A DNA stretch of 64,000 nucleotides from Saururus chinensis (Eukaryota > Streptophyta > Magnoliopsida > Piperales > Saururaceae), in the NCBI GenBank assembly GCA_035235625.1, contig CP141144.1, positions 34,408,014 through 34,472,013 of the forward strand. The letters are read 5' to 3'. Of the stretch, positions 1 through 10,932 are shown in pieces (the first letter of the stretch is position 1; the number at the start of each line of letters is the position of its first letter). Under the pieces are notes generated by a model. That model was not told the origin of the DNA and did not search any database. It saw only the letters and a program-made list of their open reading frames with translations. A program made the position numbers and the translations under genes.

Positions 1-1270
1 TTTAATTAAGTAAAGGAAAGAAATCAACTAGGTTAAAAACAAGAGATTAATATGATAGAAATTACTTAGGAAATCGAATCCACTATAGAACTATAACAAT
101 TGCTTAACTTTTAATCTAAATCTAATGTGAATATGAACAAGTATTCTCAGCTACAAGCTAGAATTACTTTAGAAATAATCACTAATTAAATTCCATGGCA
201 TGAACTATCTTCGACAATAGCACGGATCATCTACACTAAACTAGCTATAGGCATGACTCGTCTAATCTTAGTATAACTCATCCAAGTCATTAATTATCTG
301 AGCATTAAAACTATTGTATGACCATCTCACCTAAATCACAGAAATTAGAATCGATGAAAATATCAAAACCACATCAATCTATCATCTACAAGACAATAAA
401 TTAACATAGATTTAAATAAACATTAAAAGCTCTTCCATTAAAAAGAAATCCTTATCATACAATTGTCATCATTCACAACTGAGAACTAAATTAAAAAGAA
501 AAGAAACTGAAACTTATCTATAGCTTCATCAACTCCTAAGTAAAAGAAAAGTTTATCCTTCCATTATAGAAAAAAGCACTTGAATCTCCATTAAAAGCTT
601 GGAGTTCCCTTCCATCTTCTTTTTCCTTTTTCTCTTCAGAAAATCTACTAGAATCCCCTAATTTCAAGCAAATATGTCTTTATATAGGCATAAGAGCCGG
701 AGAAAGAAGTCCAATATGAAAAGGATTGAAAATTGGCTAAAACTAGGAAACTGCGCGTCATCCCATTCAAACGCCTGTATGCCCGTTCGAACTCCTATAC
801 TGTGTTTTTGTCCGAATTTATGTTATCCTGTTTGATACTTCAAACGCCCCGTTCGAACGGCTACACTGTTTCTGCAATCTGGACAGTCCAATTTCTTGTT
901 CATTAAGCTTTTCTCCGTATCCATATTAATTTCTAACATGTTTATAACTCCGAAAAGTTATCTAAATCACTTTAAAGCATGTCAAGACTATTTTTAATTA
1001 TTCCAAATATCATCTAAGTACCTCAATAAGCGCACTTTTTCTACAAAATATAAAATATCATATTTTAGACATGTAGAATATAACTAAAATTCTAACTTGA
1101 TTTAAATACATATCTAAACTACTAATAACTACAAAATTATTAATAATTAAACTAAAGTACTAATATTTATCTTAATCTAAATAAACTATAACTAACTCTA
1201 AATTAACCTAATCTATACTAGCAAATAAGGAAAAAAACATATAAAATAGATATATATTTCATACTTATCA
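1..1270 (-). mobile_element. Partial LTR of family B (Athila/Tat-like), copy B1
   Basis: AT-rich, non-coding sequence that aligns by eye along most of its length with 20870-22130, including the stretches around 360-460 and 600-680 in this copy. The orientation is inferred from copy B2, where a primer-site-like sequence and a gag fragment follow on the minus strand. On the minus strand this copy starts with TGATAAGTATG at 1270, lacking roughly the first 45 bases of B2, and it abuts LTR-C sequence without a visible target duplication. The other end lies outside the window. It could be the 3' LTR of the element whose 5' LTR is B2, or an independent copy. Confidence 0.6.
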
Positions 1271-1394
1271 GTTACTTCGAGCTCTAACCAAATACTAATA
1301 TTGCATACCTTGAAACCCCTTTAAACTTATTCAAAAATTATATAATTACCCCTAGTCCCTTGGGTTAGGCAAAATTTGAAAATGGTTCATTACA
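1271..1394 (-). mobile_element. Start (U3 end) of an LTR-C, truncated
   Basis: The 124 bases match the ends of the solo LTR-C copies at 33197-35528 and 57427-59104, sharing a cgagctct core, an AATTAC..CCCTA block and a GGTTAG block before the terminal CATTACA. Read on the minus strand it begins TGTAATGAACC directly after a purine tract, as a 3' LTR should. The rest of the LTR is replaced by B1 sequence. Confidence 0.7.
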
Positions 1395-1406
1395 TTTTTT
1401 CCCACC
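1395..1406 (-). promoter_or_regulatory. Polypurine tract of the LTR-C element
   Basis: On the minus strand the sequence reads GGTGGGAAAAAA and runs directly into the TG of the LTR-C. That is the arrangement of a retrotransposon plus-strand primer. Its partner primer binding site is at 7688-7698, which fixes the element's orientation. Confidence 0.65.
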
Positions 1407-2213
1407 TAAAATGAATTGCATCCTCTTAATTCACGCAAAACACTCTTTGAAACACAAAAAATTGAAATAGAATCCAATTGTTATTGAGATAATAATCACA
1501 AAGATGATTCCAATAATTTAAAATCGTACACAACATTCCGAAGCACAATCCAATAAGGCATAATTGGATAACATAATCCAATAACTATTCACACTACAAC
1601 AAAATGTAGTATTAGCGACACAAAATCAACCATCGTTACAAACAACTATTTGCGACGATAAATAAGTGTCACAATAAAACCTACTATTAGTGACGCATAA
1701 ATTTGTACATCACAAATAGTTAGCTATTAGCGATGCTTAGTTTAAAACGTCGCTAATACTGATCATATTAGCGACACTTTATACAAACATCACTAAAAGA
1801 TATATATTTTAAATAAAAAAGAAAAAAATTATAACTATTAGCAACACTTTTTTAAGCATCGCTAATAGCCCTACTATTAGAGACGCTTAAAAAAAAGCAT
1901 TACTCATAGTTATAAATTAAAAATTAAAAAACAAAAAAATTGAGTTATTAGCAATGCTTATAAACAAGTGTCGCTAATCGCTTTATTAAATAATTTAGAT
2001 AATTAATAAATAAATTTTAAATAAATTAAAATAAACTTCTTAAATATAATCTATTTTATTTAATATTTACTATTTGCATATAATATAAATAAATATTAAA
2101 TTTTCAATAAAAAGTAGTGTTAATAATAGATTAAACTTTCACTATTTATATATAATATATTTTATTTCTTAAATTTTTATTTTACTTTTAACATATAATT
2201 TATAGTAAAAGAG

Positions 2214-3873
2214 AGATGAAGAGAGAGTGCATGGAGAGAGAGAATGACGAGTGGGTGAGAATGAGGAGAGAGATAGAAGATGAGGAGAGAGAGGAGAGAG
2301 ATAGAAGGTGAGGAGAGAGATTAGAAAGAGGGGGAGGTAAGAGAGTGAGGTTAGAGAGATAGAAAGGGAAGATTGACATGGAGGAGATCATTGGGTGAGG
2401 AGAGAGAGAGAAATAGGAGAGAGAGGAGAAAGAGAGGGTAGAGAGAGGAGAGAGAGGGAGACGAGAGTGAGAGAAAGAGGAGAGAGAAGGGAAGAGGAGA
2501 GAGAGTAGAGATAGAGGAGAGGGAGAGAGGAGTGGGTGATAGGAGAGGGAGAGAGAGGAGAGGGAGATTAATTAATTTATAATTTTTTAAGTTTTTTTGT
2601 AAATTATTATATTTTAAAAATAACAAATAAAATCTAAATTATAAATTAAATACTATTAGCTATGTACAAGACTATATGTTGCTAATAGTATAGGTATTAG
2701 CGACGTATATTTCTATATGTCGCTAATAGTATTTATTTTATTTTATTTTTAAAATTAATTTTTTAAAATAAAAATCATAATAAATTGAAGTTAGAGGGGA
2801 GGTAGTGTGTAGAGAGAGAGGAGAGGAGAGGAGAGAGAGGAGAGGAGAGGAGAGAGAGGAGAGGTAGAGAGAGGAGGGGGAGAGAGAGAGGAGGGAGAGA
2901 GGAGAGGGAGAGAGAGAGGAAAGGGAGAGAGAGGAGAGGGAGAGACAGAGGAGAGAGAGGAGAGGGAGAGAGCGAGGAGAGAGAGAGAGGAGGGAGATTG
3001 ATTAATTTTTAATTTTGTTAAGATTTATTTATAAATTATTGATGTAAATTTATATACGTCGCTAATATAAAAAATTAAAATTAGAGGGGAGATAGTATGT
3101 GGAGAGAGAGGAGAGGGAGAGGGAGAGGGAGAGGAGAGGGAGAGGGAGAGAGAGAGGAGAGGGGGAGAGAGGGGAGGAGAAAGATATAGAGAGGGAGAGA
3201 GAGAGGAAAGATAGAGGAGAGGGAGAGAGAGGAGAGAGGAAAGGGAGAGAGAGGAGAGAGGAGAGGGAGAGAGAGGAGAGGGAGAGAGAGAGGAGAGGGA
3301 GAGAGAGGGGAGAGGGAGATTAATTAATGTTTAATTTTGTTAAAATTTATTTATAATTTATTATATTTTAAAAATAAAAAATTATTAATAAAATAAATAC
3401 AATTAGCGATGTATAGTAATGTACGTTGTTAATAGTATAGGTATTAGCTATCATATTATTATTCATCACAAATACCTAACATATTAGCGATGTAAATTCG
3501 TATACGTTGAAAATAGTATTTATTTAATTTTATTACTTTATTTTAAAAATTAATTTTTAAAAATAAAAAGTAATACAAATTGAAATTAGAGGAGAGATAG
3601 TGTGTAGTGAGAGAGGAGAGAGAGAGGAGAGGGAGGGAGAGAGAGGCGAGAGGAGAGGGAGGGAGAGAGAGGCGAGAGGAGAGGGAGAGGAGAGAGAGGG
3701 AGAGGAGAGGGAAAGAGAGGAGATGGAGAGGAGAGGAGAGGGAGAGAGAGAGAGGAGAGAGAGACGAAAGGGAGAGAGAAAGGAGAGAGAGAGAGGGAGG
3801 AGAGAGAAGTGAGAAGAGAGAGTGGGAAGAGAGAGAGGGTGAAGAGAGGGAGGAGGAATGAGAGGGAGGGGAA
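2214..3873 (+). repeat. Four GA-rich polypurine blocks in the CACTA interior
   Basis: Nearly pure (GA/GGA/GAGA)n tracts lie at about 2214-2566, 2797-2998, 3090-3320 and 3586-3872. Between them are AT-rich spacers that resemble one another (TTAATTAATTTWTAATTTT, then an ATTAGCGATGTA-type motif). The interior therefore looks like a repeated module of purine block plus spacer that was duplicated and then drifted. The open frames in these tracts, rich in E, R and G or in S, L and P, are products of the base composition and not genes. Confidence 0.9.
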
Positions 3874-4119
3874 AAAGTAAAAAAAAATAGTGACGCTCTA
3901 AAATGAGTGTCGCTAGTAGAATAATAATTGGCGACACTTAGTTAGAAGCGTCGCCAGTAATAATAATATTAGCAACACCCAGACTTGAGCGTCACAATAG
4001 TTTTTTTTAAAAAAAATATTTAAGACATTAGCAACGGTTGAAAGATAGCGTCGCTAATATCACCTATATTAGCGACCCTAGCTGTTTACTATCGCTAATG
4101 TATTTAAAATTTGTGGTGC

Positions 4120-4350
4120 TCGGTTATGAGTGTTGCAAATGGGAATTTCTACCCGTGCCTTTTTATGCCATCACTTTTGGCTGACGTCCCAACTGTGAAA
4201 CTTGAGCTTCTTCTCTCCTCTCCTCCTCTTCTTCCACCTTCTTCGCCTCGCTTCATTGCTTCTCTGTCAGCAGCGGGGACAAGAAAGGCGGCATCTTTGG
4301 GTCCGAGGATGACGATATGTCCGGCAAAGAGATGAGGAGCTCCATTTAAG
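4120..4350 (+). other. GC-richer segment in the CACTA, possibly captured host DNA
   Basis: Base composition changes abruptly from the AT-rich interior to a balanced sequence with a CT-rich leader (around 4205-4255). A short open stretch follows, readable as KKGGIFGSEDDDMSGKEM before a TAA near 4348. A CT-rich leader followed by coding-like sequence resembles the 5' end of a plant gene. CACTA elements are known to pick up host fragments, but I do not recognise the source, so capture is only a possibility. It is not intact. Confidence 0.3.
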
Positions 4351-4615
4351 AGATGGGGTGGATTATGACTAGCTGCGTGGGGAGTTCCGTCCTCCATCCA
4401 CTGTTAGCTATCGTTTCTCTGACGCTTTATAAACGTTACTAATATTATATTATTAGTGATGCTTAAGAAAAAATGTTGCTAATACTATACTAATACTGAT
4501 GCTTTATAGATGTCGCTAATACTATTCTTTTAGTGATGACAATTTTATCGGCACATGTAGTGACACTTTGTATGCGTCGCTAATAACAGTTTTGTTGTAG
4601 TGTCATATAAAACAT

Positions 4616-5110
4616 GTGAAACATAATCTGATAGCACATTTAAAAACAAATAGTATCTAATAGTCAAAGTGAGATAAAACATACACAAATAGAATTTGAT
4701 AATTAAGCGGATAAAACAAGGTAGCATTTGATAAATTATAATCATATTAGACACTTGTAAATAGAATCTGATACATAAAAATCGGATTTTACATTCATAA
4801 ACATGATCTGATAATTTAAGATCAGATAGAACCTTCACAAACAAAATCATATAGTTCATGATCTAATAAAACACTTTAAACACAATCTAATTATTACATT
4901 TAAATCAAATAAGTCATTATTCAGAGTCAAAACACAACCTAGAAAAGTAGGGCTAATCAAATCCATCAGATAGAAATCCAAAACTTTTTAGAAATTTAAT
5001 TATCCAAAAACTCATGTATAATCACAATACAATAATTTATGATCGAATAATACACTTTAAACAAAATCCAATTTAAACTGAGATAAATCATATGATATAG
5101 AATTCGATTA
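4616..5110. repeat. Degenerate ~50-bp tandem repeat
   Basis: A loose unit with AATCTGATA followed by a run such as AAACAC or AAACAT recurs roughly every 45-60 bases, with many substitutions. Similar units (AATCCAATAA) are found at 1530-1590, on the other side of the CACTA, so the array was probably continuous before that insertion. It belongs to the internal domain of the LTR-C element. No coding potential was seen. Confidence 0.5.
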
Positions 5111-5261
5111 TGAATTTTAAAATTAGATAAATTATTTTTCAAAATAAAAACAGAGTTGATCAAATTAGAGAGAAGCAAATTAGAGGAGACCATAGCAAAT
5201 AGATTAATCCAAAAGCATATCTAGAAATTTTCTGAATCAAATAAGAGTAGACAAATCAAAA

Positions 5262-5890
5262 CCCATAATACCAAATGATGTTCCTCTGACACTCAAGGGG
5301 CAACATGAGGCTTAGAAGGATAGGAGCTTTCTCATGATGCTCTATACGTATATGCAAATGCTAGATGTATCCAGACATATAATGCACTGATAATATGAGG
5401 TTTTACCCTGGAACTACCCATAATGTGCACATATTTAAAATATAATACAATGCATGTAAATTATTTTACAAATATGATTTTTTTTTCATGAAACATGGCT
5501 AATTAGCATAACCAAGCAAAAATAGTATAGAATAGTAAACTTTTTATACATATAGCATGAATTTAGAATTTAAAATCCCCTACATAGTAGGTTGAGTTAA
5601 AATAAAAAATAATGCTAAGAAAAATTCATAAAAACGATTATAATCATTTTCATAAAATTGTTTGTGAGAAAATAAATTATTTAGAAGTAATTTGATTTAA
5701 AAACATATGCAGAAATTATTGGTTTGTTTAAATGATACAAAATACCAGAGATCATGATACCACATGACATTCCCCCTAACACTCATGGGGTAGCAGGAGG
5801 CTCAAAAGGATAATAATCTTTCCCATGATACTTCACACCTACATGTGCAAACTAGACATAAATTATTTTTCTTAGTGGGTACCCAGAGAA
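5262..5890. repeat. Pair of ~130-bp direct repeats 480 bp apart
   Basis: The blocks at about 5262-5400 and 5745-5880 share an order of motifs: ACCAAATGA or ACCACATGA, then TGACACTCA or TAACACTCA, GGGG, AGGCT, GGATA, and a TATGCAAA or TGTGCAAA-type tail. They are diverged duplicates within the non-coding internal domain. The sequence between them (5400-5745) and after them (5890-6180) is AT-rich and I see no other feature in it. Confidence 0.55.
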
Positions 5891-6180
5891 TTTAAGCACC
5901 CACATATTATTGTGCACATTAGATCATTTTACAAATAGATTTTCTTTCCAAAAATAGAGCTATCAATCATACATGAGAAAAATATTGAAACAGAACGAAA
6001 ATGCCTTTAGACAACATTGGTTTAAAACTTAGAAACCTTTTACCTTCTCTAGGATGTGCAATTTACAAAGCAGAGACTTCAATTTTAAAATCAAATTCAA
6101 AACAGATGTTCCAGATTCAAATCAAACTTGAAATCAAAATTTGTTACAATACATTAGTAGAATTAGCCTTGAAGTTATCT

Positions 6181-7140
6181 ACTAACCCCTCATGTCCTAT
6201 ACCATAGGCATTTGCTGGTGTGTCTTTAGTAATTCTACTATCCATCAAGACAACTTTACTAATTTTAAATCACTTTTCAAAACATAGAGGATTTAAAATT
6301 AATCCTCATATCAAATTCACTAGCATGCTCAACTTTAGAGTGATTCACTAATATCGCATGTCTTATACCATGGGTGTTTTGTAGTTTATCTTCAAGAGTT
6401 CTACTATTTTTCAAAAAAGAACTTTCAAAATGCAGATATTTCAAAATTGAATCTTATGTCAATATATCGGTAGAATTTACCATAGAGCTATCCACTAACA
6501 CTTCACATTCTATACCATTGATGTTTGGTTGTTTATTCTTGGTAACTTTACTGCCTCTAAAAACCAATTCATTTTATAAGAAAATGAATTTTTCTAAACA
6601 AACCATTAGAAATCGAATTTTATTTTTCAATACACCAGCAAAATTAATCCTATAGCTATCTACTAACACCTTGCATCCCATACATGGGTGTTTCATGGTT
6701 TATCCTAGGTAGTTCCACCGTCTTTCAAAATATATTTGTTGAGCTTTCAAATTGTGGGTATTTCAATGTTAAATTTTTATTTGAATATACCGACAAAACA
6801 TACTCTTGAGTTTTCCACTAACATTCACGTCCCATACTACATGTGTTTCATGGTTACTCTTAGCTAGTTCCACCATCTTTTAAAACAAATGCATTTCTTA
6901 ATCAAATGTATTTTTTGAATCAAACAATTCAAAATTGAATTTTATTTCAATACCCACGTAGAATTAACTATAGAGTCTTCCACTAATTCCTTGTGTCCCA
7001 TACCATGGGCAATTGGTGGTCACTCCTTGGTAATTCTACCATCGGTTAAAATAAATTTGATTTACATCTATTTTTTTTCAATCGACAGGCTATTTGAAAT
7101 TGAAGTTAATAAAATCATTTTAAAAAATCATATAATGGAT
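6181..7140. repeat. ~160-bp degenerate tandem repeat, six units
   Basis: Six units begin with ACTAA at 6181, 6347, 6494, 6662, 6817 and 6982 (spacings 166, 147, 168, 155 and 165). Each continues with a CATxCCATACCATGGGTGTTT-like block, then GGTAxTTCTACCATC, a run of TTTCAAAA, and TAGAATTA before the next unit. The unit is close to nucleosome length, as in many plant satellites, but it sits inside a retroelement internal domain and is strongly diverged. No reading frame is conserved across units. Confidence 0.75.
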
Positions 7141-7179
7141 TTAGAACAAATAATTTTGATTGATTCAAATTCAAAATCA

Positions 7180-7620
7180 AAGTTGTAAAATTAGGGCACA
7201 TATTAAATCTAATGCCACACATGCAAAACAAAATTTCAAATAATTCTTCATTTAAAAATCAAAATTCACAAAATCGGAGTTGAATCTGATGTAACACATA
7301 CAAAATAGAATTTCAAATCAAATTCAATATTCATAATAGAATTTTCAAATCACTTTTTACTTAATATCAAAATTCATAAAATTGATGTTCGTATCAAATA
7401 TATTGCAACACACACAAACATAAATGTCAAATTAAAATTCACTTGCGAATCAAAGTTCTTATAATCAGAATATGTATTAAATCGAATGTCATACATATAG
7501 AACAAAAAGTTCAAATTCAGAATTTGTATTAAATCTGTTGTAACACTTGCAAAATAGAATGTGCAAATCTTAAATTTGATATAACACAAATTGAACAAGA
7601 ATTGAGATTAACTATGATTT
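7180..7620. repeat. ~60-110-bp degenerate tandem repeat, about five units
   Basis: The units carry AAAATCxxAGTT, then ATTAAATCTxATGxxACACAT, GCAAAATAGAATTTCAAAT. They occur near 7180, 7258, 7368, 7460 and 7525. The repeat differs from the 160-bp array just upstream and lies next to the primer binding site, that is, in the 5' leader of the LTR-C element. Confidence 0.6.
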
Positions 7621-7687
7621 TAAATTGGGATTCAAATCAAAACACTATATATTTTCAAAATAATTTCCTCTCGTAGATAGAGAAAAA

Positions 7688-7698
7688 TTTTGATACCA
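7688..7698 (-). promoter_or_regulatory. tRNA-iMet-type primer binding site of the LTR-C element
   Basis: On the minus strand TGGTATCAAAA follows two bases after the CA end of the LTR at 7701. TGGTATCA is the start of the usual plant initiator-Met primer site; the match fails after eight bases. It fixes the element as minus-strand. Confidence 0.7.
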
Positions 7699-7700
7699 TT

Positions 7701-9607
7701 TGTAGCACCTAAATCCAGAAACCGACCCTGGCTGAGGGGTTCACAAAACAAAATTGGAGTAGATTAATTTTCATAAAAACTCAAATGTGGCCAACTTGGA
7801 GCGACAGACACTGTGTGAGACTTGTAATGTTCCTCTGCGCACTATGGAGCTCTAATGCTTTATTGTGCACAGGCCAAAATATACCTAATTTTGTAACTAA
7901 TTTAGAATAGGCCAACACTATCTTACCATTGGTTGCCTGCATACATATTGGATAACATCTATGTTGTTATTCCAATACGATTGTATAAAAACATAGCTAT
8001 GCCTAACGGCTATTACTTGTATCAGGTGGTACAAAATCTTATATGTTATAATATGTATATCCAAATAAAACAAGTGGAGTCATATGAAAATCTTATAAAC
8101 CATTGGAGTCGAATGAAAGCCAATAAATCAGCAGAATTACACATCTCATTGTTTCACAGAGTGGAGGAGAACATACACCATAGCAAATTGGATCATATTA
8201 GATCCCATAAAATCATATTAGATTTCATCCGACCATAATGGATTAGATCATAGAATATTAGATAAAAACATAGCCTTTCATAGTAGATCAAATCAAAATA
8301 GAGCATATCAAAGCAGAACATATCAAAATCCATCATATCATACCAAATAATATCTCTTAATTAGCATATTAATATTACTAATTAAGATGTGCATGCATAA
8401 GTCCCTTATAGTTGTGGAAGTAGAGGTATTCAGATTTACTTGTTTCTTTAGGGCATCCTCCCCTTAAGGTCTAGAGACGGCGGGTAGAACCTTTTTTTAG
8501 CCGAAGAACATTTTTCTCATCGCATCCAAAGGTGGTGGACATTACCACCTTTAACTTAGGACCCTTCTCTCTTTGCAGTCTGAAGGAGAAAGACATAACC
8601 ACGCCTTAACTCATGACAATTTACACTTCCCATGCCCATAGGTGACGGAAAAAACCTCCCCTACCCAGATAAACTTCTCTTTTTATGCGGCTGTATGTGA
8701 CAGACAAGCCTTCCCCCGTACTTTTAGACTCTTTCCTCTTTTTGCTACTAAAAGTTGCAAATGAAATCTTCCCTATCCCGAGTATATTTCACTCATTACG
8801 TGGCCCTTCAATGGAGGACAAAGCCTCCCCTACTATGGGCCACTTCTCTCATTGTAGCCCAACAATGGAGGATCGAGCTTCATCTTTCTTCATATCAACT
8901 CAAGGAATGAAACATTTCTATTGCATAGAACACCCTCAAATGAGCTAAGAACGCCTATTAAACGAACAAAAATGGACTCAGAATGAGCCATAAAACTCTC
9001 CTAGAAGGTTATACAGAGTCTCAAATTTATAGTGAAGACCTACAAGTGAACGTATCAACACACGCACGTGCATGTGACACTCGTCGTACATCCATGACAT
9101 GGTGCTACAGACAGCATGCTTGTGACGTTGGGTGATGCGGCATCTAAACACTACATGCTAAGCATGAGGCAATGTGGCGCGTCGAGTAGAAAGACCATGA
9201 TGGCATGGGCCCCACAGCTCGTGGTGTGGCTCACGCACCATTGTCTGTTAATAAGCTTGCATGGCTTAGGTCACACTACTGACATCATCAATTTATTCCT
9301 TTTTTATTATTTTACTCAAATACTATCCCAACTTCAAAACGGAAAAACTTCCTATCCCGAAGTCAGAATTGCACATTCTTATACCGATGGACTTTTTAAG
9401 TAGGTCCACTGATGTGGTACATTTCTCAAGGTTACAACTTTTGTTCCTGACCTTCGTTTTACTTTTTGTTCCTGACCTTCGTTTTACTTTTTTTTGATTT
9501 GTTATGCTTGTTACTTTGATCTCTAACTAAATACAGGGATTTCATCCCTAGAAACTCCCAAAAGCTTATTTAAAAATTATATAATTACCCCTAACTCCTC
9601 GGTTTGG
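7701..9607 (-). mobile_element. LTR-C, copy C1 (5' LTR, start truncated)
   Basis: It aligns with solo copies C2 and C3 from the TGTAGCACC end (plus-strand reading) through a block resembling CATTGGTTGCCT and a region of repeated GGTGGAGGACAAAGCCTCCCC-type units (about 8460-8890, some seven degenerate units). It continues to the tail with AATTACCCCTAA. The last ~25 bases, including the terminal CATTACA, are missing, and the LTR passes directly into Athila gag sequence. It has one degenerate hairpin unit near 8145. A minus-strand TATA-like ACTATAAATTTG lies near 9030. A 25-bp direct duplication (TTTTGTTCCTGACC...) is at about 9437-9490. Confidence 0.75.
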
Positions 9608-9922
9608 GTCCTCATAGAGGCATTGCACTAAATGCCACTTGGGGATAACATGATAGGGGCGTATCCAAAGAAGGTCCTTAAGTTGTGCCATCTCTCATGG
9701 AATTGTTTGGTAGGAAGTTGGGCAAAAGTGGTATGACCTTTCTCATTAATTATATAATTACCCCTAACTCCTCGGGTTAGGCCCTTATAGAGGCATTGCA
9801 CTAAATGCCACTTGGGGACAACATAATAGGGGTGCATCCAAAGAAGGTCCTTAAGTTGTGCCATCTCTCATGGAATTGTATGGTGGGAAGTTGGGCAAAA
9901 GTGGTATGACCTTTCTCATTTT
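9577..9922. repeat. Tandem duplication of 173 bp across an LTR-C/gag junction
   Basis: The block starting TTATATAATTACCCCTA at 9577 recurs at 9750, and the two copies are nearly identical to GACCTTTCTCATT. Each copy holds the LTR-C tail (first ~30 bases) joined to Athila gag (remaining ~140 bases). The fusion therefore preceded the duplication. The join falls at a shared GGCCTAAC-like stretch. Confidence 0.85.
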
Positions 9923-10174
9923 GTTGGTATTGCATATGAGGGAGTACTTGTTAAGAAATTTTTATTGCATTTGTGCCCATCTTGTAATTGTGTCTAGTTC
10001 TAATGAGTCTCATTCTTTAGACTTATCTTTCAATGTGAAAGGGAAAAGTCGAAGTCCGATGGCCTCATAGTCAAGTTAGAAAGCCTAATTGTTGTACATA
10101 GTTCCAAGAAGTTGTCTAGGTACCTATACGGGTTTTTATCATTAAGCCCATGAAAAGGTGGGAGCATCTAAATG
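9608..10174 (-). pseudogene. Athila/Tat-like gag, C-terminal part (broken)
   Basis: On the minus strand the translation contains GLRLFPFH (about 10065-10035) and, in other frames, MQYQQNEKGHTTFAQLPTKQ, QFHERWHNL, LLWMHPYYVVPKWHLVQC and LYKGLT. This order, a hydrophobic LRLFPF block followed by a FxQLPxEQFHExWxRLK-like block and a CLYxGL block, is known from the gag capsid region of plant Athila/Tat Ty3-gypsy elements. Stops and frame changes interrupt it and part is tandemly duplicated (9577-9922). The N-terminal part lies at 20093-20424, beyond solo LTR-A. No pol is attached here. Confidence 0.7.
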
Positions 10175-10839
10175 TGTAACACCTGAGATTTTTCATCCCT
10201 TTTTCTTAAACTCACGAATTTTTTTTTAATATAATACGATGAATTGGAGTCAAAATGATGAAATCAAAACCTGTATAAACAATTTATAATTTAAAACATC
10301 ATATGGTTAAACATCGTACTGCCAAATCAAATATCCACAGGCGTTACTCGAAAACATATGTACGACAAAATTACCATAATCATGGATTTTTAAATACAAA
10401 TAACTCCCAGGCGTCCCCGAGTACAAGTCCCATAACAGTCTACATTTGATCCAAATTAAAAGTCCAAAAGATATAAACACTTAAATCTCATCTCACCTAA
10501 TATATCAGATCATGGCACCCAATATACTCACATAGAGTCAAGGTTAAACCTGAATCAAAAGGGGAAATGATCCACTGCAGAATCGAGCATCCATCTCCAG
10601 GAGCTCTCCAACACAACCTGCAAAAGCCTCCCGAACAACGGGGTTAAAAGAAGTAGGGTGAGTATTTTTATACTTAGTAGAAAAATACCCAGTAGGGGAA
10701 ATCCCAAACGGTGAACTCAATAAGTTCATAAATACATGCGTCATGCAACTCAACATGAGGCAAACAACGTATAACATAATTATGCACATAAGCATATAAG
10801 CACGCATAACACTTCATCATATCAAACTTACACAAACAC

Positions 10840-10932
10840 CCTTAATCAGGGTCTTACAAACTTACTCGTACAATTGTATGCTAACTCATACAACTTATAC
10901 ATACTTGTACGACCTTATTCGTACAATCTTAC
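10840..10932. repeat. GTAC-rich short tandem repeat of LTR-A (left piece)
   Basis: Degenerate ~20-bp units of the type CTTACTCGTACAA occur here and continue at 16290-16420 on the other side of the nested chromovirus, which inserted into this array (duplication CTTAC). Related arrays are at 49090-49370, 53550-53720 and 62750-63040 in the other LTR-A copies. Confidence 0.7.

Larger units (their letters stand above)
1592..4602. mobile_element. Non-autonomous CACTA transposon (3,011 bp)
   Basis: The ends are perfect 13-bp inverted repeats, CACTACAACAAAA at 1592 and its complement ending at 4602, flanked by a TCA duplication (1589-1591 and 4603-4605). A 3-bp duplication and CACTA ends are diagnostic of the CACTA/En-Spm superfamily. 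Many copies of TATTAGCGACG and its complement lie near both ends and between the purine blocks, which fits the subterminal transposase-binding repeats of this superfamily. No transposase frame is present. The interior holds four long GA-rich blocks and one GC-richer segment at 4120-4350. It is inserted in the LTR-C element. Confidence 0.93.
1271..9607 (-). mobile_element. LARD-like non-coding LTR-C retroelement
   Basis: The order on the minus strand is LTR (9607 to 7701), primer binding site, internal domain, polypurine tract, then the truncated second LTR (1394 to 1271). Without the CACTA insertion (1592-4602) the internal domain is about 3.3 kb. It has no recognisable gag or pol in any frame and consists largely of degenerate tandem repeats. 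Large retrotransposon derivatives (LARDs) are known to have long LTRs and a long non-coding internal domain, and would need proteins from another element; assigning this one to that class is my inference. No target duplication is visible because both outer ends are damaged. Confidence 0.6.

Noticed and set aside
2200..3937. Long frames rich in E/R/G on the plus strand and S/L/P on the minus strand
   Set aside because: They are translations of GA-repeat tracts; no domain, start context or conservation supports a gene.
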